DNA of 13,663 nucleotides, taken from contig URER01000054.1 of NCBI GenBank assembly GCA_900547005.1, positions 1 through 13,663 on the forward strand, given 5' to 3'. Shown here piece by piece: positions 7,601 to 13,663 of the stretch. Position 1 is the first letter of the stretch. The number at the start of each line of letters is the position of its first letter. This DNA is from an uncultured Prevotella sp. GTDB lineage: Bacteria > Bacteroidota > Bacteroidia > Bacteroidales > Bacteroidaceae. The translations under genes were made by a program, and so were the position numbers. The notes below the pieces were generated by a model. That model did no database searches. It had not been told where the DNA came from and saw only the letters and a program-made list of their open reading frames with translations.

Positions 7601-8494
7601 ATGAGTATGAAAAATAAGCTATATTCATTATTGCTGATTTCAATAATGGTATTGGGATTCACCGCATGTTCCGATGACGACCCAAGCGGTGACACCATAT
7701 TCCCGGTAGACGGCACAGAAAACCGTGACGCTCTTGACACATGGTTGCTCAAGAACTACACATATCCATATAATGTAGATTTCCAATACAAGTGGAAATA
7801 CATCGAGACGGACAACAAGAAGACTCTCGTTCCGGCCGACTCTGCCAAGTCTGCAAAGCTCGCGATAATAGTTAAGTATCTTTGGTTCGATGCTTACAAC
7901 GAGGTGATAGGTCAGGACTTCCTTAAGGCTAACTCTCCGCGTCAGATTGTACTCATCGGTTCGCCGGGTTATGAGAACAACGGTACGATGGTGCTCGGTA
8001 CGGCCGAGGGCGGTTACAAGGTAACGCTCTATATGGTGAACAGCCTGACAGACGCTAACTTGCATAACTACGACCTGCTCGAGCAGTATTACTTCACGAC
8101 TCTGCACCACGAGTTTACCCACATCCTCAACCAGAAGATACCTTACGATTCTGAGTTCGACAAGATTTCAACGGGCGACTATGTGAGCGTTAACTGGTAT
8201 CAGGTGCCGGAAGCAGAGGCTCTCAGCAAGGGCTTTATCCGCAACTATGCGATGGTGGAGCCGCGTGAAGACTTCGCCGAGACTATGGCACAGTATATCA
8301 CCAACAGCGATGCCACATGGGAGAGCAAGCTCACCCGTGCCGGAGCAAGCGGAAGGGCCATCATCGAGAAGAAACTCGACTACATCAAGAAGTACATGAA
8401 GGATTCTTGGAATCTCGACTTAGACGAGCTGCACCGTGCCGTTCAGCACCGCGGACAAGAGTTGGACAAATTAGATCTTGAACACTTAAATTAA
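7601..8494 (+). CDS. Putative zinc-binding metallopeptidase lipoprotein (Peptidase_Mx1-like)
   Basis: A 297-residue lipoprotein with lipobox GFTAC (Cys23) followed by SDDD, so probably surface-exposed. The zinc motif HExxH is H170-E171-F-T-H174 in TLHHEFTHILNQ; a further acidic ligand may come from PREDFAE (E223 or E227). The size, motif and position after SusC/SusD fit the putative zinc-binding metallopeptidase family found in many Bacteroidetes SusC/SusD operons. It suggests that the locus handles a protein or glycoprotein ligand rather than a plain glycan, but no substrate has been read from the sequence. The frame starts at 7601 (MSMKNK); Met3 at 7607 is an equally plausible start. The gap to SusD is 41 bp and to the next gene 10 bp. 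Confidence 0.88.
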   Translation: MSMKNKLYSLLLISIMVLGFTACSDDDPSGDTIFPVDGTENRDALDTWLLKNYTYPYNVDFQYKWKYIETDNKKTLVPADSAKSAKLAIIVKYLWFDAYNEVIGQDFLKANSPRQIVLIGSPGYENNGTMVLGTAEGGYKVTLYMVNSLTDANLHNYDLLEQYYFTTLHHEFTHILNQKIPYDSEFDKISTGDYVSVNWYQVPEAEALSKGFIRNYAMVEPREDFAETMAQYITNSDATWESKLTRAGASGRAIIEKKLDYIKKYMKDSWNLDLDELHRAVQHRGQELDKLDLEHLN

Positions 8495-8504
8495 GAAAGA
8501 GACA

Positions 8505-9779
8505 ATGAAAAAGAGATTTTTATATTTGATGTTTGCCGTAGTGGCATTCTCCATGCAGTCATGTCTGCACGATGATAATGACGTGTTTGACAAATCTGCG
8601 GCTGAGCGTATAGATGAGGCCGTTGCCAATGCGAAGAGCGTTCTTGAGTCTGCTCACAACGGATGGCATCTTGAGTACTATCTCGGTTCGGAATACGTGC
8701 ATGGCGGTTACAACTTCCTCGTGAAGTTCGAGGACGGCAAGGCTACCGTTGCGGGCGAGATAGCTGGCGACAACACCATGACAACAAGGTCGAGCTACGA
8801 CGTCGTGAAAGACCAGGGGCCGGTGCTGACATTCAACACCTATAATGAGATTCTGCACTTCCTGTCGCAGCCTTACCAAGATCAGGTAGACGGTTTCGAG
8901 GGTGATTTTGAGTTCGTGGTACTCGATGTTACCGATGACCGCATTGAATTGAAAGGCAAGAAATGGGGCAATCACATGGTACTCACACGTATGCCGGAAG
9001 ATGTATCTTGGGAAGAATATCTTAATGGCATTACCAATATCTCCGACAACATGATGTACACGTATAACGGTTCTATGGACGGCGCTGCCGTTGTCGGCGA
9101 AATTGACGAGGAAAACCACCTGTGGATTGCAGGCACTACCGAGGAACTTTATGAGCCATTCATCTATACCGCCACCGGATTGAAACTCAGAGAACCCGCT
9201 ACTTTCGCAGGTGCGACGGTACAGAACTTTACCTACAACATTGACAACTTCACACTTACTTGCGATGAATACCCCGGTCTGGTTCTTACAGCTGAACTTC
9301 CCGAAGGATATATGTTCTATAATGAGGTAAACGAAAAGATTGTCGGAAGCTATAGGTTCAGCTACTACTACGGACTGCGCAATGTCAATGTGACTATTGC
9401 CGAGAACGCTGACAAGACCGGTTGGGTATTGAGCGGACTTGTTCCGAACCACGACATCAACATCACATACGACAAGAAGGCCGGTGCGGCAATCATTTTC
9501 GCGCAGTTGCTTGGCAACGACAGCCGCAACAATCCTATATACCTTGCAATGTGGGGACTCAGAGCCGGTGGAAATCTTACATGGAGTACACAGGCCGGTG
9601 TGAAACTCATACCTTCAGAAACAGGTTTCACATTCGAGGATGCAGGCACATATCCAGGCGTAACGGCAGACTCTTTCATTCTGTGGGATGGAGCCAACAG
9701 CGATCAGTGTTCAGACGCGGCATTCCTTGTTAACGGTTCAGCCCAGATGCCTTATCTTGTTGGACTGACAAAGAACTAA
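8505..9779 (+). CDS. DUF4302-type lipoprotein of a SusC/SusD operon
   Basis: A 424-residue lipoprotein with lipobox SMQSC (Cys20) followed by LHDDND. The N-terminal half carries the signature I associate with DUF4302: NGWHLEYY (52-59), GGYNFLVKFEDGK (67-79), SYDVVKDQGPVLTFNTYN (97-114), GDFEF (133-137) and LKGKKWGN (149-156). The rest is beta-rich without recognised catalytic motifs. Proteins of this type usually sit beside SusC/SusD and the Mx1-like peptidase, as here, but their function is not established. Only 10 bp separate it from the peptidase gene, indicating cotranscription and possibly translational coupling. The family name is from memory of its motifs and is fairly secure; a binding or scaffold role would be conjecture. 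Confidence 0.85.
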   Translation: MKKRFLYLMFAVVAFSMQSCLHDDNDVFDKSAAERIDEAVANAKSVLESAHNGWHLEYYLGSEYVHGGYNFLVKFEDGKATVAGEIAGDNTMTTRSSYDVVKDQGPVLTFNTYNEILHFLSQPYQDQVDGFEGDFEFVVLDVTDDRIELKGKKWGNHMVLTRMPEDVSWEEYLNGITNISDNMMYTYNGSMDGAAVVGEIDEENHLWIAGTTEELYEPFIYTATGLKLREPATFAGATVQNFTYNIDNFTLTCDEYPGLVLTAELPEGYMFYNEVNEKIVGSYRFSYYYGLRNVNVTIAENADKTGWVLSGLVPNHDINITYDKKAGAAIIFAQLLGNDSRNNPIYLAMWGLRAGGNLTWSTQAGVKLIPSETGFTFEDAGTYPGVTADSFILWDGANSDQCSDAAFLVNGSAQMPYLVGLTKN

Positions 9780-9800
9780 TAAACAAAAAAATATTGTGAA

Positions 9801-10976
9801 ATGAAAAAGCTATTTAATATAACCCTTTTCGTTATGGGATGCCTCATTATGGCATCCTGTAGCGACGATGATTACACAGAGAAGGTAAACACCGTGCAGG
9901 TAACAGAAGGCCAGACCGAGATTCCGGCAGCAGGTGCCACAAAGACCCTCACCGTGACAGGGCAGGACATTCAGGCTGAGGCTGACGACGAATGGCTCAA
10001 CGTAAGCGTTAGCGGAAACACCATCACGCTTACCGCAGACGCCAACTATTCACGTGAGTCACGCCACACTTTCGTAACCATCAAAGCCGCAAACGGCGAC
10101 TTCCTGCAAGTGAACGTATCACAGCTTGGTGCTGTCTTCGTGCTCGACGCACCCGCTAACATCGTATACGGTGATGAGGAGAACGTGAACGCATACGACT
10201 TCAACACAAACCTCGACGTTACAATCTCCACTTCCGACCCGTGGCTGACTGCCGAACTCGTTGACGGCAAGCTGACAATCAGCACTGAGGAGAACACTAC
10301 CGGACAAATCCGCACAGGATATGTTTACTATCAGGCCGGCACATTGGGCGACCGGATAGAGGTAACTCAGGGCGATATCGACAAGGATGTCGTTGGCAAA
10401 TATTATATATTCGGCGGTGTAGACCCAGATGAGGAAGACCCGAACGAGGCTGTGGTGACATTGCTTGCGCAGGTAACAAAGACCGGCTCGACATACAACC
10501 TCGAGCTCCCGCAATTCGGTTGGTCAATGCCTGTAACATTCAACAAGGCCGACCTCACGATGACACTGACCGGCGGACACAGCATGGGACGCTATCAGAG
10601 CTACTATGTATATTCGCTCATCGGCGATGCCGAGGCAGGAAGCATAACATGGAACACTGCTGTCTCGATGACGGCAAGACTGGTGCAGGACAGCTATACC
10701 AACGAGGACGGAACAGTAGATAAATTCACTGCCGGCTCATTCGAGGATGATGGAAACTGGAGCAATCATGCAAGCGACTGCTTCTCATTAGGAGCATTCA
10801 GAAGCACGACCCTTTCTTCTGCATCCTTTGCTGGCACATTGCTGTTCTTTACCAACGTGTTCATCGAGGAATATGACATGACAGCCGATGCAAAGCCACA
10901 CACAACGGCAAAGGCAAAGACTATGGCTGCAAAGGCATTTGCGCCGTCTATGCAATATGTTCCGGCTGTGAAATAA
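9801..10976 (+). CDS. Lipoprotein with two BACON-like beta-sandwich domains
   Basis: A 391-residue lipoprotein with lipobox MASC (Cys20) followed by SDDDYTEK. Two BACON-type repeats follow. The first is about 31-110 (EWLNVSVSGNTITLTADANYS, then FVTIKAANGDFLQVNVSQ). The second is about 112-191 (PWLTAELVDGKLTISTEEN, then GYVYYQAGTLGDRIEVTQGD). Residues about 195-355 form a beta-rich region of unrecognised family, and the tail is rich in Ala, Lys and Thr. BACON domains are common in Bacteroidetes surface proteins and are thought to bind or position carbohydrate or mucin targets. It is the last gene of the cassette 1 operon, 21 bp after the DUF4302 gene, and is followed by hairpins and a terminator. 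Confidence 0.85.
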   Translation: MKKLFNITLFVMGCLIMASCSDDDYTEKVNTVQVTEGQTEIPAAGATKTLTVTGQDIQAEADDEWLNVSVSGNTITLTADANYSRESRHTFVTIKAANGDFLQVNVSQLGAVFVLDAPANIVYGDEENVNAYDFNTNLDVTISTSDPWLTAELVDGKLTISTEENTTGQIRTGYVYYQAGTLGDRIEVTQGDIDKDVVGKYYIFGGVDPDEEDPNEAVVTLLAQVTKTGSTYNLELPQFGWSMPVTFNKADLTMTLTGGHSMGRYQSYYVYSLIGDAEAGSITWNTAVSMTARLVQDSYTNEDGTVDKFTAGSFEDDGNWSNHASDCFSLGAFRSTTLSSASFAGTLLFFTNVFIEEYDMTADAKPHTTAKAKTMAAKAFAPSMQYVPAVK

Positions 10977-10980
10977 GAAA

Positions 10981-11043
10981 AACGCTATTGTGAAATAGTG
11001 GTATTTAAATAAAGGCAACGCTATTGTGAAATAGCGATATTTA
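10981..11043 (+). repeat. Twin 27-bp hairpin repeats after the operon
   Basis: Two 27-nt copies (10981-11007 and 11017-11043) begin aacgctattgtgaaatag and differ at two positions; the period is 36 bp. The second copy forms a perfect 7-bp stem cgctatt/aatagcg around gtga. They start 4 bp after the stop codon of the BACON gene and could stabilise the mRNA 3' end or be a remnant of a dispersed repeat. Confidence 0.75.
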
Positions 11044-11063
11044 GTTTAATGTATGTATATAAG

Positions 11064-11097
11064 GAAGAGGACGCACCGCTTTTGGTACGTCCTCTTC
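11064..11097. terminator. Strong hairpin terminator between cassette 1 operon and ATPase, probably bidirectional
   Basis: The perfect 10-bp stem gaagaggacg / cgtcctcttc (11064-11073 and 11088-11097) is extended inside by acc/ggt around a T-rich loop. It is followed on the plus strand by a T-rich tattattt and flanked on the other side by AT-rich sequence. It lies between the convergent ends of the SusC/SusD operon (10976) and the ATPase gene (11172), so it can serve both. Confidence 0.8.
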
Positions 11098-11171
11098 TAT
11101 TATTTATGGGCTGGAAGACAGGAGAAGATAAAGGAAGCTATATTGCCGGTTCCCCGTTTCCCGTATCTCTG

Positions 11172-12503
11172 TCACAGGAACATCGCCATATACGAAGGCA
11201 GATACAGCACATCCTTTTCCTTGCGCAGGTCCTTTGTATAAACCAGATATTTGTTTCTTATCCTCGATGAGAATTTTTCGCAGAAAGCATCCAGCGACGC
11301 GTGCGTCTTATACCCCGACGACTTCACCTCGATAGGGCTGACCTTGTCGCCGTCGGCAATCAGGAAATCCACCTCATAATTGTGCTTGCCGCTGTCTGTC
11401 GGGAATGTGTAATAATACAGTTCATGCCCCGAGGCCTTCAACATCTGCGCGACGACATTCTCATAAACATACCCGATGTCGGCAGACAACTTATCACTCA
11501 GCAACTTGTTATAAATCGTGTTTTCGGTGAATTTCTTATCCCAAAACGCGAGCGTTACAAACAAACCCGTGTCGCCCGCAAACATCTTGTATTTGTTAGG
11601 ACTCTGATGCAGCGCCATTCCCGCACCCGGGTCGTTGGCATGATAGGCCATGTTGACAACCATCGACTCCTTTATTTCAGACACAATCTCCGTCAGTTCC
11701 GAGCTCCGGCTACCGTCCGTAGCGCTCCATGCCAGATACCTGTTGGCGTTGCCCGACAGTTGGGCGGGAATCTGATGGAACATTTTCGAGGCCCTGCCCG
11801 TAGGGTCTATCTTGTTGAAATCGTCCTCATACAGCGTGATGATGGCCCGCTTCACGCTGTCCACCCTTTCCAGATTGTTCGTCTCAAGGTATGCCGCGAC
11901 CGCCTGCGGCATACCGCCGACAAGCATATACAGGCGGAAATCGCGCATCAGCTTCCGGTTTGTGGCATCGCCCAATGATGTCCGGCCATCGAAGCAGCCC
12001 TGCAACAGCTTTATGGTAGCCGTGTCTCCCAACGCCCACCTGAACTCCTCGTAATCCATCGGATACATCCTCAGCTTCACCTCCTCGCTCGGTATCAGAA
12101 TATCCTTCACGTTCTTGCGAATCGAAATCAGCGACCCCGTCTCTATATAGTCATACCGGCCGTCCTTCACGAGATACTTAATCGCCTGCCGCGCCTTCGG
12201 GGCGAGCTGCACCTCGTCGAAGACAATGGCCGATTTCCGCTCTGTCAGTGCCACGCCATATTCTAATTGCAGCCGCATGAAAATATGGTTAAGGTTCGAC
12301 ACATCATTAAACAGGCCGCGGATTTCGTCTGAGCACGCCGCGAAGTCCACCAATATGTAACTCTCGTACTCGTTAGTCGCAAACTCTTCGGCTATAGTCG
12401 ACTTCCCCACGCGCCTTGCGCCCTGTATCAGCACGGCCGTCTTGCCGTTGTCCATGCGCTTCCAACGCAGCAGTTCATCGTATATTTTTCTTTTGAATAC
12501 CAT
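11172..12503 (-). CDS. AAA-family ATPase with DUF4143 / PD-(D/E)xK-like C-terminal domain
   Basis: A 443-residue protein counted from the ATG at 12503 (MVFKRKIYDELLRWKR). The open frame continues upstream to 12671, but that extension runs through the promoter and repeats and lacks homology, so I reject it. Walker A is QGARRVGKST (G28-S35), Walker B IVFDEVQL (D96, E97) and a sensor-like strand YIETGSLIS is near 119-127. MYPMDYEEFRWAL (147-159) is typical of this family. The C-terminus has a restriction-nuclease-like set: E348 (YENV), D379 in YEVDFLI, and E392/K394 in PIEVKSS. Members are abundant and often variably placed in Bacteroidetes genomes; their cellular role is poorly known. It has its own promoter and points against cassette 1. 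No link to inversion is shown; it may be a passenger that inserted between cassettes. Confidence 0.9.
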   Translation of the reverse strand: MVFKRKIYDELLRWKRMDNGKTAVLIQGARRVGKSTIAEEFATNEYESYILVDFAACSDEIRGLFNDVSNLNHIFMRLQLEYGVALTERKSAIVFDEVQLAPKARQAIKYLVKDGRYDYIETGSLISIRKNVKDILIPSEEVKLRMYPMDYEEFRWALGDTATIKLLQGCFDGRTSLGDATNRKLMRDFRLYMLVGGMPQAVAAYLETNNLERVDSVKRAIITLYEDDFNKIDPTGRASKMFHQIPAQLSGNANRYLAWSATDGSRSSELTEIVSEIKESMVVNMAYHANDPGAGMALHQSPNKYKMFAGDTGLFVTLAFWDKKFTENTIYNKLLSDKLSADIGYVYENVVAQMLKASGHELYYYTFPTDSGKHNYEVDFLIADGDKVSPIEVKSSGYKTHASLDAFCEKFSSRIRNKYLVYTKDLRKEKDVLYLPSYMAMFL

Positions 12504-12532
12504 ATACCGTTCCGTTTTGAAATATATAACCG

Positions 12533-12618
12533 TTATCTTATGCAAAGATAATGCAAGCCGAACGCAATAGAGCTTGCTCTTAATTGCTGAGGCGCAGCTT
12601 ATCTTATGCAAAGATAAT
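12533..12618 (-). repeat. Duplicated 20-bp palindromic -7 element
   Basis: Two identical 20-mers starting ttatcttatgc (12533-12552 and 12599-12618), 66 bp apart, each form a ttatctt/aagataa palindrome. Each contains TATCTTTG on the minus strand. Only the distal copy has a TTTG at the right spacing. Between them lies a small agagc/gctct hairpin. The unit resembles a dispersed intergenic element carrying a promoter; its genomic copy number cannot be seen here. Confidence 0.75.
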
Positions 12619-12639
12619 CTTTTTCTCATGAATCTCAAA
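12609..12639 (-). promoter_or_regulatory. Bacteroides-type promoter of the ATPase gene
   Basis: On the minus strand, TTTG (12639-12636), a 19-nt spacer and TATCTTTG (12616-12609) match the Bacteroidales consensus exactly. Predicted transcription start is near 12602, about 100 nt before the ATG at 12503. This supports choosing 12503 over the upstream open frame, which would start ahead of the transcript. Confidence 0.8.
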
Positions 12640-12737
12640 ATCTTTTCAACTAAAACCCGCACAAATCTCAAAATGTTGGCTAAAAACTTGCTAATCTCAA
12701 AATCTTTTCGACCGAAATATACATTAATCTCAAATTG
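12631..12737 (-). repeat. Four spaced TTTTGAGATT-like repeats upstream of the ATPase promoter
   Basis: On the plus strand, aatctcaaaat-type motifs begin at 12631, 12664, 12693 and 12726, spaced 33, 29 and 33 bp (close to three helical turns). The fourth is degenerate (aatctcaaattg). The first contains the -33 element of the ATPase promoter. Regular spacing fits a regulator-binding array or a decayed tandem duplication. Confidence 0.6.
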
Positions 12738-12821
12738 TTTCCATTCATATTGTTTGCTTAAACAACTGGTGTCAGACTCCTTAGTCCCAGTGAGAATATT
12801 CCCTACACCCTTTATGTTGCA

Positions 12822-12861
12822 TTTCTCTCTCCCCCTCTCCTCTCTCCCCTCTCCTCTTTTT
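12822..12861 (+). repeat. 40-nt polypyrimidine tract
   Basis: An uninterrupted run of C and T (ctctctccccctctcctc and similar) lies directly before leader repeat copy B and has no counterpart before copy A. Mirror-like parts could allow triplex or slipped DNA. No gene is present in 12640-12882. Confidence 0.7.
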
Positions 12862-12882
12862 AGTAAAGAATTATTACAATTA

Positions 12883-13373
12883 AAAATCGTTTCTCTCGTG
12901 CTAATGAACGTTAAATATAGGTCTCGTTACTCATTTTCGGCAATTTCCCGACCTCAAAAATCCCAATTCAAAACTCAAAATTCGTAACTCAAAACTGCAA
13001 AAGTGCCTCCGTTAGAGAAAAATCGGGTCGATTTTTGTCGAAAAATCACGTCTCCAAAAACGGGAAAAAATGCCGTTTTCGGCCGATTTAACGTTTGTTA
13101 GCTTTCAAAAGTGGCACTTTTGGAGTGCGTTTTAGGTCGTTTTGCATTGCAACGGAGGCTCCGTTGAAGGCCAATAGTGCCTCCGTTAGACTCTAACGAA
13201 GCCTCCGTTGCAAAATAATGGGGCTAAAAATGCGCTCCAAAATGGCGGATTTTGCGATAAAACGGGATAAGTCTTTGAGTATCAGTGTTTTAAGCTAAAA
13301 TTACCTAAAATGCCCTATTTTCGCGTTTTTGAGAGCAAGTGAGAGTTTGGTTGAAAAAACGCGAGTTTTGAGG
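12883..13373 (+). repeat. Leader repeat copy B (491 bp, non-coding), upstream of cassette 2
   Basis: Gapless counterpart of 2081-2571 (offset 10802). The first 387 bp are nearly identical and the last 100 bp diverged. The nested inverted repeat is preserved at 13147-13165 and 13195-13213 with one mismatch. Its presence before both headless susC genes, and the absence of an obvious copy next to the expressed head, ties it to the silent-cassette architecture. Confidence 0.9.
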
Positions 13374-13379
13374 GAGAAA

Positions 13380-13576
13380 AAGGAGACAGTAGACGGGAGT
13401 TCAGGAGTTCAGATAAATGCTTTTGAGGAGATGAGGCCACCTGCCCCCGGTGGGGGGGAATGACCTGACGGAATGAAGCAATGAGGCTCCCTTAGCCCCC
13501 GGTGGGGAAATGGAGGATTAAAGATGAGAGATTAAGGTATTGTCTGAACTCCTGAACTCCCGTCTACTGTCTCCTT
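13380..13576. repeat. 34-bp perfect inverted repeat enclosing C/G-run motifs
   Basis: The arms 13380-13413 (aaggagacagtagacggg...) and 13543-13576 are perfect reverse complements over 34 bp, with a 129-nt interior. The interior has two gcccccggtgggg motifs (about 13443-13457 and 13495-13507). A third, in the opposite sense (ccccaccgggg with caggggggc after it), lies just outside at about 13580-13603, next to the recombination site. It fits a dispersed palindromic intergenic repeat or a small non-autonomous element with terminal inverted repeats; no target-site duplication was identified. Confidence 0.8.
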
Positions 13577-13608
13577 CTTCCCCCCCACCGGGGGGCAGGG
13601 GGGCTTGA

Positions 13609-13663
13609 GATAGGTGCTTCGATCCAGGCCGCAGGTACTAACGTCGGTGTGGTTACGGACCTT
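13609..13663 (+). CDS. Silent cassette 2: headless SusC fragment including right recombination site
   Basis: Bases 13609-13663 encode IGASIQAAGTNVGVVTDL in the plus direction, identical at the DNA level to the expressed head (reverse complement of 1-55), and run off the window. Upstream is C/G-rich spacer rather than a signal peptide or promoter, as in cassette 1. I infer the start of a second silent SusC/SusD operon. The 15-bp core is at 13618-13632. Confidence 0.7.

Noticed and set aside
12504..12671. Longer ATPase starting at 12671
   Set aside because: The extra 56 codons run through the duplicated palindromes and the consensus promoter, whose predicted transcript starts near 12602. The translation even shows the DNA duplication as a repeated LSLHKI. 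The ATG at 12503 starts a normal family N-terminus.
12631..12737. CRISPR array
   Set aside because: Repeats are only about 11 bp, degenerate and four in number, and there are no cas genes.
12574..12987. 137-codon plus-strand open frame across 12574-12987
   Set aside because: It spans the ATPase promoter, the polypyrimidine tract and the start of leader repeat B. The composition is that of intergenic repeats and no domain is seen.

Overview
The window looks like chromosomal DNA of a Bacteroidota gut-type bacterium (order Bacteroidales, Prevotellaceae- or Bacteroidaceae-like). The evidence is a SusC/SusD outer-membrane pair with accessory lipoproteins, BACON domains, A-rich sequence instead of Shine-Dalgarno motifs before start codons, and two promoters matching the Bacteroides consensus TTTG-N19-TAnnTTTG. 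No rRNA, tRNA or CRISPR was seen.

The organising principle appears to be a DNA-inversion switch (shufflon) that decides which SusC/SusD operon is expressed. At the left edge, on the minus strand, is an expression head: a consensus promoter (215-245) and the first 56 codons of a SusC protein, with signal peptide and the start of the carboxypeptidase-regulatory-like domain, reading out of the window at base 1. Directly upstream on the same strand is a tyrosine recombinase with a complete catalytic set (476-1786). From about 2.08 kb everything related to SusC faces the other way. Cassette 1 is a five-gene operon: a headless SusC (coding homology starts at 2775, no signal peptide, no recognised promoter), SusD, an HExxH zinc metallopeptidase lipoprotein, a DUF4302-type lipoprotein and a BACON-domain lipoprotein (to 10976). 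Twin small hairpins and a terminator follow. An AAA ATPase with a DUF4143/PD-(D/E)xK-like C-terminus lies on the minus strand (11172-12503). The start of a second headless SusC (cassette 2) lies at the right edge.

The three SusC 5' ends share the sequence ttcgatccaggccgc. It lies at 32-46 on the minus strand, and at 2774-2788 and 13618-13632 on the plus strand. Recombination between the left site and the middle site would flip about 2.76 kb and fuse promoter and signal peptide in frame to cassette 1, giving a SusC of about 1103 residues. Recombination between the left and right sites would select cassette 2. Both silent cassettes are preceded by copies of a 491-bp non-coding repeat (2081-2571 and 12883-13373) rich in nested palindromes. 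Each copy is followed by a different spacer: a 9-bp-periodic AT-rich array before cassette 1, and a 34-bp inverted repeat with C/G-run motifs before cassette 2.

The general idea, SusC/SusD shufflons run by tyrosine recombinases, is known from Bacteroides. The less familiar parts are the duplicated palindromic leader, the spacer arrays and the ATPase lodged between cassettes. The two window ends are an exact 55-bp inverted repeat, so this piece was probably cut or assembled at the recombination site itself.
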